In this document: positions 10,338-17,165 of the stretch, one piece after another | How the letters are laid out: every line of letters starts with the position of its first letter | Numbering within the stretch: position 1 is the stretch's first letter | Assembly (NCBI GenBank): GCA_963718295.1 | Contig: CAVQYV010000006.1 | Location: forward strand, 1 to 64,000 | Length of the DNA stretch: 64,000 bases | Reading direction: 5' to 3' | Source: CAVQYV01 sp963718295 [NCBI: uncultured Methylomirabilota bacterium] | GTDB taxonomy: Bacteria > Methylomirabilota > Methylomirabilia > CAVQYV01 | Position numbers and translations under genes: made by a program | The notes under the pieces: generated by a model | Databases searched by the model: none | What the model was told of the DNA's origin: nothing | The model's input: the letters and a program-made list of their open reading frames with translations, nothing else

Positions 10338-10591
10338 TTTTTTCGTATTCCTTCGGCGGCGCCGGAGGCGATGGCCGCCTCCATCTCTTCCAGCGTCACC
10401 CGCCGCTTTTGCTTCGGTTTTAGGATACCCCGCAAGTTCCGGGCGTCGAGGGTCACCGGCAGGACAGTGGCTTTCTTGCCATCGGCATCGAGGATGAAAT
10501 CGATCTTGTCACCCGCATGGAGACCGAGCGCATCTCTGACCTCCTTGGGGATGGTAGTTTGTCCCTTGCTGGTAATGGTGGCCGTCGGCAT
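10334..10591 (-). CDS. vapB: AbrB/MazE-type antitoxin of the VapBC pair
   Basis: An 85-residue protein with a swapped-hairpin AbrB DNA-binding domain at the N-terminus (TITSKGQTTIPKEVRDALGL, residues 5-24). A basic C-terminal tail (PKQKRRVTLEEMEAAI) should wrap and inhibit the PIN toxin. Such antitoxins also repress their own promoter together with the toxin. AAAGGAG stands seven bases before the ATG. A clear promoter (10627-10655) overlapped by a perfect inverted repeat (10618-10635) lies upstream and fits autoregulation. Coupled to vapC by a four-base overlap. Confidence 0.93.
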   Translation of the reverse strand: MPTATITSKGQTTIPKEVRDALGLHAGDKIDFILDADGKKATVLPVTLDARNLRGILKPKQKRRVTLEEMEAAIASGAAEGIRKK

Positions 10592-10617
10592 GATTATCTC
10601 CTTTCAAAACCCCTATT

Positions 10618-10635
10618 CCTTACCTGATAGTAAGG
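10618..10635. promoter_or_regulatory. Likely operator of the vapBC operon
   Basis: Perfect inverted repeat CCTTAC-CTGATA-GTAAGG: six-base arms with a six-base spacer. It covers the predicted -10 element and transcription start of vapBC, which is where an AbrB-type antitoxin would bind to repress its own operon. The binding is inferred. Confidence 0.55.
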
Positions 10636-10655
10636 CAATCGAGGCGATCCGTCAA
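10627..10655 (-). promoter_or_regulatory. Predicted sigma-70-type promoter of vapBC
   Basis: Minus-strand TTGACG (10650-10655), a 17-base spacer and TACTAT (10627-10632). Transcription would start near 10620, giving a leader of about 29 bases before the vapB ATG. This is the best promoter match in the window. Confidence 0.65.
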
Positions 10656-10683
10656 GAACGGAGCGGGGAAGGAAGAGGGTCTG

Positions 10684-11121
10684 CTATCTGCCGGATAGAA
10701 CTTGGATGATGCCCGATGCTCCGTCGATCCGGACCCGATCGCCCGTCCGAAGGAGTTCCTGGTAATCGGCCGGCAGACCATCGACGATGGGGATCGATAC
10801 GTGAAAGAAGGCCTCGGCCAGCAGCGCGCACGCCACGATCATAGGTTCGCTCTTGACGTTCACGATGGCCGCCGGGGCGCACCCATTCCTCACCGCCTCC
10901 AGGAAGATGCCCGGTGTTCCCGTGGAGCCTCGGCCGTAGGGGAAAACGAAGCCCTTGCCCCGCAATGAGGTGCCGCAGAGGTCGTGCCGGCGATCGATCA
11001 CGATCCCGGTCTGCGGGTCCAGACCCTGCCAGAACCCGAAGGGCTGGAGCGATACCGCCAACTCCCCTTCGAACGCGCCGGGGGCGCATCCCCGACCCTG
11101 AATGATCTTCGGCAAGCTCAT
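10684..11121 (-). CDS. Aconitase X small (swivel) subunit, DUF126
   Basis: A 145-residue DUF126 swivel-domain protein, the small subunit of a two-part aconitase X. The sequence RGKGFVFPYGRGSTGTP carries the Gly-rich Ser segment of the substrate site, and IVNVKSEPMIVACALLAE is typical of the fold. I use the ATG at 11121, which overlaps the large-subunit stop by four bases (ATGA), rather than a longer frame reaching 11184 that would run far into that gene. Bacterial two-subunit AcnX enzymes are cis-3-hydroxy-L-proline dehydratases. The archaeal type dehydrates mevalonate 5-phosphate. The substrate here is not decided by the neighbours. Confidence 0.88.
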   Translation of the reverse strand: MSLPKIIQGRGCAPGAFEGELAVSLQPFGFWQGLDPQTGIVIDRRHDLCGTSLRGKGFVFPYGRGSTGTPGIFLEAVRNGCAPAAIVNVKSEPMIVACALLAEAFFHVSIPIVDGLPADYQELLRTGDRVRIDGASGIIQVLSGR

Positions 11122-12359
11122 CGCCGATCCACCTTTCCCGTGATGGCCGCCTCGAAGCAAGCCTCGGTGCTGGCGAAGATGCACTCGGTTCCTACCGTGG
11201 TCGGCGTGTAATAGGCGAACTTTCCGGAGTCGGTGACCAGCCGGCGGAAGCCCCAGGCCCCGAGCGGACAGTCGTTATGACAGGTCCCGACCATGAGTTT
11301 GGCTCCGGCCCCTTCGATCACCTCCAGATATCCCATCCTGCGGGCCATCTCCTCCACCACCGTGTTCGCGCAGATCCAAAGCGCGACTCCGTCATGGACC
11401 CGTTTTCCCTGGAGCAGCGTGGCATACCGTCTGATCTGGTCGAGGGACGCGTGGGGGCATCCTACCCCCACCACGTCTACCGGGCCGTCCTGCCCGGTGC
11501 TCATCTGCCCCAGGGTGTCCCGAATCTCCCGGATCCCGACCAGGCGCCGCTCGGAGGGCTGACGTCCCCCGAGCGCTTCTTCCAGGGTGCGTGCCTCAGG
11601 GGTGATGCCCACCATGTGGTAGAGCGCAACCGATCCACTGGCCGCGGCAGCGGCTCCGAAGGCCTTCAGCTGGTCGAAGCTCGCCTGCCCAACTCCCAGG
11701 ATGACGGGAATCCGATCGCCCGTGACCTGGCCCACCCGATAGCCCAGGACCGGAAAGTAGTGGTCTTCGAAGTTTGCGGAGAGTTCCGGCGCAAGCTCGA
11801 AGACCACCTCGCCCAGGCGGCGCTCCGGCACATGGAGGCCAAAGCGCGGCACCCTGCCCACCAGGGCGGCGCAGAGGTCCACGTAGGCCGCCAAGCGGTT
11901 GGTCCGGGCGCCGATGACCGAGTTGACGAACACCACCGCGCTGGACTCAGACCAACCCAGATCCTCGCCGAACCGCGGCACATTGAAGGTGGTGTAGGGA
12001 GTGCAGGTCCAGGTGGGAATGACCCCCATCCGGTCCAGCAGTTCGGCGATCACGATCTGCCGCTCAGCATACTCCCGGGGGGTCTGGAATTCCTGCCAGC
12101 GGGCGAAATCGATGGAGCCGGGGTCGGAGGTGGTGCGCACCTTCACCCGGGCCCCCTGCTCCACCAGCTTTGTGTAGATCTCGATGCCGGCCTCTCCGGC
12201 GATCTGATAGGAGGATGCGACCAGGTGGGCGCTCGCGATCTCTACCAGGCGGTCGGCTCCGTAGGCCTCACCCAGTTTGACCAGGACGCTGAGGGCGATC
12301 CGCTGGGGCTCCCCGAAGGCGCCATCCAGGATCCGCTGTTCCTCATCGGTCAAGTGCAT
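11118..12359 (-). CDS. Aconitase X catalytic subunit, DUF521
   Basis: A 413-residue DUF521 protein, the iron-sulfur dehydratase half of aconitase X. Cysteines able to hold the cluster are in TCTPYTT (about residue 118), VGVGCPHASL (about 299) and LMVGTCHNDCP (about 356). The N-terminal MHLTDEEQRILDGAFG opening is standard for the family. The stop overlaps the small-subunit start, so the two are made together in the usual large-small order. AGGAGGG precedes the ATG by six bases. No proline racemase, amino-acid transporter or mevalonate gene is adjacent, so the likely cis-3-hydroxyproline activity is only from family knowledge. Confidence 0.9.
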   Translation of the reverse strand: MHLTDEEQRILDGAFGEPQRIALSVLVKLGEAYGADRLVEIASAHLVASSYQIAGEAGIEIYTKLVEQGARVKVRTTSDPGSIDFARWQEFQTPREYAERQIVIAELLDRMGVIPTWTCTPYTTFNVPRFGEDLGWSESSAVVFVNSVIGARTNRLAAYVDLCAALVGRVPRFGLHVPERRLGEVVFELAPELSANFEDHYFPVLGYRVGQVTGDRIPVILGVGQASFDQLKAFGAAAAASGSVALYHMVGITPEARTLEEALGGRQPSERRLVGIREIRDTLGQMSTGQDGPVDVVGVGCPHASLDQIRRYATLLQGKRVHDGVALWICANTVVEEMARRMGYLEVIEGAGAKLMVGTCHNDCPLGAWGFRRLVTDSGKFAYYTPTTVGTECIFASTEACFEAAITGKVDRR

Positions 12360-12398
12360 GTTACCCTCCTGATGGAAGCCGAGTTGGGGGGCGGGGGG

Positions 12399-12430
12399 AG
12401 TCCGGGAGTCCGGGTCCGGGGTCCGGGGTC
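12399..12430 (+). repeat. Short tandem run of GTCCGGG units
   Basis: Four adjacent units of (A)GTCCGGG with slight length changes, running straight into the dispersed element at 12421. It sits just upstream of the aconitase X ribosome binding site. Such unit runs can expand or shrink by slippage. Confidence 0.6.
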
Positions 12431-12453
12431 ACATTCTTCAATTGTCATTTAAC
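12421..12453 (+). repeat. Dispersed element, copy 3 (diverged)
   Basis: GTCCGGGGTCACATTCTTCA, then an AT-rich AATTGTCATTTAAC stretch. It shares the CCGGGGTCA core and AT-rich tail with copies 1 and 2, in the same orientation and also upstream of a minus-strand gene. More diverged than the other two. Confidence 0.4.
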
Positions 12454-12563
12454 ACCTTCCCACGACATCGCAATTGTTCTGCATGCTGGCAAACTTCCTG
12501 CACATAGGGGGATGCGCAACTCGAAGTCTGAAGCTGTGCCCCTGTCGCGCGCTTGCTGCCCCA

Positions 12564-13262
12564 TCAACGGTTCGTCACTTGAGCGGAGGGCAGCAATCGC
12601 CTGATCCTCTCGAAATCCTGTTGGCTCAGCTTGTTCCCACCTAACTTCAGCACTTTCAGCTTCTTGAATTGAGAGATCTGATCCGGCAGGGAAGCGAGAT
12701 CATTCTGCGAAAGATCCAACACCTCGAGATTCGGGATCTGCCACATTTCCACCGGGAATTCCCGGTATCGGTTATGGGCGAGAGAGAGCTTGCGCAGCCT
12801 CTTCATGTTCTTGATCTCGTTGGGCATGGTATCCAGTTGGTTGAAGCTGTAATCCAGCTCTTCCAGTCTCTCCATCTGCCCGATCTCCGCAGGAATGCCG
12901 GTCATCTCGTTGTGCTGCAATTTCAATATTCTCAGCTTCCTGAGCTTTCGGATCTCCGCGGGAATCGCTCCCTGAAGCTGATTGTCAGCGATGGAGAGCT
13001 CTTCCAGATTGGATAGATTTCCCAGTTCCGCCGGCAAGGTCCGCAGCTTATTCCCTGAGAGATCCAGGGTCCGGAGGTTCTTCATAGCGAGAACCTCGGC
13101 CGGAAGCCGAGTGAGACCTCTATTTCTCAAGTCGAGTTCGGCTGGTCCGCCGAGACTGACAGCATTGGCAATAATAGTCGAGCCTTCCCCGAGAACCACA
13201 AGGAAGGCGAGTCCTATGGCGACCAACAGGAAAGACCAATATGGGGAACCTTGCTTTTTCAT
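12564..13262 (-). CDS. Secreted or membrane-anchored leucine-rich-repeat protein
   Basis: A 232-residue protein. The start at 13262 (MKKQGSPYW) follows AAAGGAGT and gives a clean signal-anchor (SFLLVAIGLAFLVVLGEG, residues 10-27); the open frame extends upstream but without that logic. The remainder is eight consecutive repeats of about 23 residues with the pattern LxxLxLxxNxLxxLPxEI, for example LRTLDLSGNKLRTLPAELGN, closed by a shorter cap. These horseshoe repeats normally bind other proteins; the partner is unknown. The gene stands alone between the aconitase X pair and a toxin-antitoxin pair. Confidence 0.9.
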   Translation of the reverse strand: MKKQGSPYWSFLLVAIGLAFLVVLGEGSTIIANAVSLGGPAELDLRNRGLTRLPAEVLAMKNLRTLDLSGNKLRTLPAELGNLSNLEELSIADNQLQGAIPAEIRKLRKLRILKLQHNEMTGIPAEIGQMERLEELDYSFNQLDTMPNEIKNMKRLRKLSLAHNRYREFPVEMWQIPNLEVLDLSQNDLASLPDQISQFKKLKVLKLGGNKLSQQDFERIRRLLPSAQVTNR

Positions 13263-13411
13263 GGGACTCCTTTCGAAATAACTCAGGTCATGGGGGAAAG
13301 GGCGAGTTTGAATCAGATCTTCCAGGTACAGCTTCAGGCCCAGGTATTCGTTGAGACGGGCCGGAGCGCGATCTTCAATCCGAACCTGGGAGACGTTTTT
13401 CCGCGATCTCC

Positions 13412-13846
13412 TCAGAACTGTTTCACCAAAAGACCCAGGGCCTTGGCCCCTGCAGCCATGGTGCGTTCGGCTGTGGCGAGAATGCTCGCAGAGATCTCCT
13501 TCGCGATCATGAGGTGAAGGAGATCCACTGTTCTCACGGGAACCTCGGACAATACGGGAAGCAGATTTAGAGCGCCTGCTGTCAGCCCGGAAGGCAGGGG
13601 GTGGCAAACGAGATGCCTCTGACGGATATCCTCCTGAAATACGGCAAAGACCTCCATCTCCATCGTCGCGGAAATGCTTTTCTCCCTCCGTCGTCTTGCG
13701 AGAAGGCACCGCATCTCCACCACGGTGAGGTCGCTGATGGCGACCGGGCCGTGTTCCTGCAGGTATTTCTCCACCTCCTCCGACCGTGCTTCGTTGAGGT
13801 ACCATTTTGCCAGGGCGCTCGTGTCGAAGTAGACGATTTCGCTCAT
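13412..13846 (-). CDS. vapC: PIN-domain toxin, VapC family (second pair)
   Basis: A 144-residue PIN-domain protein. Asp8 in VYFDTSALAKWY, Glu in ISDLTVVEMRCLL (about residue 44) and Asp in RTVDLLHLMIA (about 108) are the expected acidic residues. The usual final TADR-like motif is LATAERTMA, with Glu in place of Asp. Predicted ribonuclease toxin. The start overlaps the Phd-like antitoxin stop by four bases. It differs in sequence from the VapC at 9939-10337, so the pairs are not recent duplicates. Confidence 0.88.
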   Translation of the reverse strand: MSEIVYFDTSALAKWYLNEARSEEVEKYLQEHGPVAISDLTVVEMRCLLARRRREKSISATMEMEVFAVFQEDIRQRHLVCHPLPSGLTAGALNLLPVLSEVPVRTVDLLHLMIAKEISASILATAERTMAAGAKALGLLVKQF

Positions 13847-14070
13847 GGTGCGTCCCGGTCCTCCCGGATGAGCTTCTCGCTTCCCCTTCGCATCCGGGTC
13901 ATCTTCTCCCGAAGATCCCGGTGAGAGGGTATGGCTCTCTTCTTGCCCAACGCCACGATGCGGGCAATGGCCTCCCCCCTTCGGGTGATGGTCACCTCTC
14001 CCTCCGCGGCCAGCAATCGATCCAGGTGAGACAAAGCCTGTCGCGTCTCCCGAATCGTCAGTTTCCTCAT
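13843..14070 (-). CDS. Phd/YefM-type antitoxin
   Basis: A 75-residue protein opening with MRKLTIRETRQALSHLDRLL and continuing GEVTITRRGEAIARIV, the typical Phd/YefM DNA-binding fold. The basic, charged tail (REKMTRMRRGSEKLIRED) should cover the partner PIN toxin. Translationally coupled to that toxin by a four-base overlap. A weak ribosome site (AAAGGAC) precedes the ATG. A promoter candidate lies at 14134-14162. Confidence 0.88.
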   Translation of the reverse strand: MRKLTIRETRQALSHLDRLLAAEGEVTITRRGEAIARIVALGKKRAIPSHRDLREKMTRMRRGSEKLIREDRDAP

Positions 14071-14409
14071 CTTTGTCCTTTCATGGGAGAAATCGTTATC
14101 GACTCACACGAACATGTGTCACTTCAATATCACCTTGTAGCACAATGTGGATCGTCATGCAATATCTGGCCTTAAGGTTCGGACAGGATATCTTAGACGC
14201 GCCTTTACTGCAAAAATACCGATTGCCAAAGGGTTTTGCCAGGATCGTCCAGATAGACCGGGCGGGGTTTTAGGGGCAGCGCCTGCCGAGGGATAAGAAT
14301 TTGGCGACAACGGGGGGCGGCTTCGCCTGGCGGGATGGATGATGTGGAAAAGACTCCCGTTGGATAGACCTTCTTAGCGAGGACTACCCTATTTCAACTC
14401 AGGCTCCAG
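14071..14409. other. Intergenic stretch, no gene seen
   Basis: 339 bases between the Phd-type antitoxin and the NifX-like gene. Apart from the promoter candidate at 14134-14162 and an imperfect inverted repeat around CACACGAACATGTG (about 14105-14119), I see no coding frame, RNA gene or terminator. Confidence 0.5.
14134..14162 (-). promoter_or_regulatory. Predicted promoter of the second toxin-antitoxin pair
   Basis: Minus-strand TTGCAT (14157-14162), a 17-base spacer and TACAAG (14134-14139) preceded by TG in the extended -10 position. Judged by consensus match only. Confidence 0.4.
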
Positions 14410-14784
14410 TCAATGGGCGCAGCCGCCCCCATGGGATCGGCAGGAGTTATCCACGGAAAGCTCCTCCAGCTTGTCTTCACTCAGCAGGGCGAGGTTCTCT
14501 TTCACGGTGGGGGCCCCGGCCCCGTATACCTTGATTCCTAACGCATTCAGCTTCATCAGGGCGCCGGCGCCGATCCCCCCGACCACCATGGCCTCCACGG
14601 TCTTGCCACCCAAGGCCTGGATGGGATTACATGCCCCGTGGACATGGGGCAAGTCCCGATTGTTTACCGTCAGGACCTCCTTGCCTTCGGTATCGACGAT
14701 GAGAAATGCGGGGGCGGAGCCGAAGTGGCCATAGACCTGGCTCTCGATCCCTTCGTTGTGCTGAACGGCAAAACCTACCTTCAT
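14410..14784 (-). CDS. NifX/NifB-type dinitrogenase iron-molybdenum cofactor-binding domain protein
   Basis: A 124-residue single-domain protein of the NifX/NafY family. It has MKVGFAVQHNEGIESQVYGH at the N-terminus and VVGGIGAGALMKLNALGIKV at the core. It ends in a His/Cys-rich tail (NSCRSHGGGCAH) that could hold a metal. Stand-alone members are common in anaerobes and sulfate reducers without nitrogenase and may carry iron-sulfur or molybdenum clusters; no nif gene is nearby. AAAGGGAG precedes the ATG. Function beyond metal-cluster binding is not known. Confidence 0.88.
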   Translation of the reverse strand: MKVGFAVQHNEGIESQVYGHFGSAPAFLIVDTEGKEVLTVNNRDLPHVHGACNPIQALGGKTVEAMVVGGIGAGALMKLNALGIKVYGAGAPTVKENLALLSEDKLEELSVDNSCRSHGGGCAH

Positions 14785-14888
14785 GGATTCTCCCTTTCTC
14801 GTTGCTGGGAACGCCTTTGGTCGGGGGGACCCGGTAATGGTTTTCCCCTCCGGAGTTCTCGGGTGGGCCCCCAGGCCGCCACCAACCC

Positions 14889-15110
14889 TTATTCCTTCTC
14901 GCCCCTCATGATCTTCTCCGCCTCTTTGTTCGTCTCCTTGATCCTTCGGTTCATCTCCTCCGCATTTTCCTTTGCCCTGTCCACGGACCCGCGTGTCGTC
15001 TCGACGACCGCTTTTCCCTCCTGGGCGGTCTTCTTACCCAGCTCCAGGTAGCCGAGCACCAACAGAACGGTGGCCACGATGACCACGATGATGCCGATCA
15101 GCTTCGCCAT
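14889..15110 (-). CDS. Small single-pass membrane protein with charged helical tail, unknown function
   Basis: A 73-residue protein. One transmembrane segment (LIGIIVVIVATVLLVLGYLE, residues 3-22) is followed by a strongly charged helix rich in Lys, Glu and Arg that is likely a coiled coil. I choose the ATG at 15110 because AAGGAGG stands seven bases before it; a TTG at 15116 is possible. I do not recognise a family. It resembles small inner-membrane anchor proteins with a cytoplasmic or periplasmic helix. Confidence 0.7.
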   Translation of the reverse strand: MAKLIGIIVVIVATVLLVLGYLELGKKTAQEGKAVVETTRGSVDRAKENAEEMNRRIKETNKEAEKIMRGEKE

Positions 15111-15213
15111 AGCCAAACCTCCTTCAGACCGAATGGGGCCGGTCTGTGCATGTGCATGGGAGGCGCCGTCCCGCAGCCCTGCCGCGAGGGGCTTCGATCT
15201 TCTCCGTCCACTC

Positions 15214-16194
15214 TCAGCTATGCCCCAGCACAGGGTGCGGCTGATAGAGCTCTTCCAGGGAGCGACACTCCTCGTCGGTCAATGCGATCTCCACGGCGGC
15301 CACCGCATCTTCCAACTGCGGCATCTTGGTGGCGCCGATGATGGGGGCCGTGACTCCCGGCTGACGGAGCAGCCACGCCAGGGCAATCTGGGCCGGCGGG
15401 ACGCCCCGGCGCTGGGCCAGATCCAGGACCCGGTCCACGATCTGGAAATCCGTTTCCTTGAAGTACATGTTGGCAGCGAAATCGTCGCTCTGGGAGCGGG
15501 TGGTCTCCCCGCCCCCTCCGCGGTGCCGGGTCCCCGCCAGAAAGCCCCGCGCCAGCGGGCTCCAGGGGATCGCACCCACTCCCTCCGCCCGGCAGAGGGG
15601 CATCATCTCCCGTTCCTCTTCCCGATAGATGAGGTTGTAGTGGTTCTGCATGGAGACGAAGCGCGTCCACCCATGCAAATCGGCCAGGTACAAGGACTTG
15701 GCGAATTGCCAGGCGTACATGCTGGAGGCCCCGAGGTACCGCACCTTGCCCGATCTCACCAGGTCGTCCAGGGCCGCCAGGGTCTCTTCGATGGGCGTCT
15801 CAGCGTCCCAGCGATGAATCTGGTAGAGATCCACATAATCGGTGCCCAGGCGGCGGAGGGAGGCCTCGATGGAATTCATGATATGGCCCCGGGAAAGACC
15901 CTTCTCGTTAGGCCCTTCCCCCATGGGCTGATTGACTTTGGTGGCGATGACCACCTGGTCGCGCGGGCAGAAATCCCGCAGGGCGCGGCCCACGATCTCC
16001 TCGCTGACCCCCAGGGAATAGACGTCCGCGGTATCGAAGAAGTTGATGCCCAATTCCCATGCGCGCTGGATGAAGGGGCGGCTTTCCTCCTCCGGCAGCA
16101 CCCAATCGCGCCATTTCTTGGTGCCATACGACATGGTGCCCAAACAGATTCGCGAGACCTTGAGGCCCGACCGGCCTAAATTGACATATTGCAT
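15214..16194 (-). CDS. Aldo/keto reductase
   Basis: A 326-residue TIM-barrel oxidoreductase using NADPH. The catalytic Asp and Tyr are in NFFDTADVYSLGVSEE (about residues 50-65), the Lys in VVIATKVNQ (about 82-90) and the His in DLYQIHRWD (about 120). The C-terminal cofactor loop APIIGATKMPQLEDAV is present. It looks like the YajO/voltage-channel beta-subunit-like group that reduces aldehydes and ketones of broad range. The natural substrate is unknown. A good promoter lies at 16243-16271, and the gene is probably monocistronic. Confidence 0.93.
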   Translation of the reverse strand: MQYVNLGRSGLKVSRICLGTMSYGTKKWRDWVLPEEESRPFIQRAWELGINFFDTADVYSLGVSEEIVGRALRDFCPRDQVVIATKVNQPMGEGPNEKGLSRGHIMNSIEASLRRLGTDYVDLYQIHRWDAETPIEETLAALDDLVRSGKVRYLGASSMYAWQFAKSLYLADLHGWTRFVSMQNHYNLIYREEEREMMPLCRAEGVGAIPWSPLARGFLAGTRHRGGGGETTRSQSDDFAANMYFKETDFQIVDRVLDLAQRRGVPPAQIALAWLLRQPGVTAPIIGATKMPQLEDAVAAVEIALTDEECRSLEELYQPHPVLGHS

Positions 16195-16242
16195 CCGCTG
16201 CCTCCTGAGATGGTGATGAGGTTAACATCCTGATGGATAAGA

Positions 16243-16271
16243 AGTATATGCTCCTCATGAGAATATCGCAA
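16243..16271 (-). promoter_or_regulatory. Predicted sigma-70-type promoter of the aldo/keto reductase gene
   Basis: Minus-strand TTGCGA (16266-16271), a 17-base spacer and TATACT (16243-16248), about 40 bases before the ATG. The spacer contains the palindrome CTCATGAG. Confidence 0.55.
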
Positions 16272-16314
16272 CAAGTTCTGCCCTTTTCAAATTAGAGGGC
16301 CTCTTCTGAATGAA

Positions 16315-17121
16315 TCAGGGCGCCCGACCATCGGGTTCTTCCAGCATGGGCCTCTTCGCCCGAGCAGCCATCTTAGCCACGAAGTCTTCAAGGGGCTTGA
16401 GAGAGACATCCTCGGCTGAATTTCCCTGGTAATGGCCAAAGGGGTTGTCGAGATCCCTGATCAACAGGATCAGGAACGTCAAAAGGAACACGATCACGCC
16501 TGTGAAGAAAAGGGACTCGTAGAAGGGGTCAATCTTGGCGAGTATCAGGCCGATGGCCAACAAGGTCGTGGTTAACTCTGCGATCAGGTACCCGGAAGAG
16601 ATGAAAGAGGTCTCGCGAATGGCGTGAATCCGGATGATCATCCGACGCAGGGAATGCTGTTCCTGTTTCAGGCGTACAATGAAATTGGCCTGTGTCAATG
16701 GCTCGCAGGCGAGGAGAAACCGGTTGAGCTCCGAAACTCGGTCCAACAGGTTCGAGGTCTTCTCCTTCTTATAGAACCAGGCGTGGATCGACCTGGCAAG
16801 TTCCCCCATGTAGCCCGAGAATTCCAATGCAACCGCATTCTTCGAGCGCTCGTAGATGGTAGTCGCTTCATCGGAGAACGTCTCCAGGATCGCCGCCATT
16901 TCACCTGGCAGGCGCTCGCTTTCTTTGAAGTCATTGATTACACCACTGAGGAGGAAGCCCATCAGGAATACATTGGCGGCCACAATGCCGGAAAATAGGG
17001 GGTTCAAAGAAAGGATCTCCCAGCCCATCCAGTGGGCACCGAGCTTGAGGAGGGTGACTGTTAAAACAGCAGCCATCGCGCGGATGACCAAAGCAGACTT
17101 CGAACGCCATTGATATGCCAT
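16315..17121 (-). CDS. Bestrophin-like / DUF4239-type membrane protein
   Basis: A 268-residue membrane protein. Hydrophobic segments lie at about residues 12-30, 42-62, 175-195 and 205-225, two hairpins separated by a helical soluble part. The sequence LLSGVINDFKESERLPGEM resembles bestrophin-like DUF4239 proteins, which are predicted anion channels. An acidic, proline-containing tail ends the protein. It starts 44 bases downstream of the P-type ATPase stop and may be co-transcribed with it. Channel function is inference. Confidence 0.65.
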   Translation of the reverse strand: MAYQWRSKSALVIRAMAAVLTVTLLKLGAHWMGWEILSLNPLFSGIVAANVFLMGFLLSGVINDFKESERLPGEMAAILETFSDEATTIYERSKNAVALEFSGYMGELARSIHAWFYKKEKTSNLLDRVSELNRFLLACEPLTQANFIVRLKQEQHSLRRMIIRIHAIRETSFISSGYLIAELTTTLLAIGLILAKIDPFYESLFFTGVIVFLLTFLILLIRDLDNPFGHYQGNSAEDVSLKPLEDFVAKMAARAKRPMLEEPDGRAP

Positions 17122-17165
17122 TTCGGATTAACGCCTCCCTGCTTCAAGTTGTAAGATGGTATTGA

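Noticed and set aside
11277-12452. 391-codon plus-strand open frame
   Set aside because: Antisense of the aconitase X large subunit; Pro/Gly/Arg/His-rich with no domain.
14300-14340. G-rich stretch near 14310 as a possible regulatory structure
   Set aside because: Single G-run without matching runs or a hairpin; nothing further supports it.
15070-16179. 369-codon plus-strand open frame
   Set aside because: Antisense of the aldo/keto reductase, a GC-rich shadow frame.
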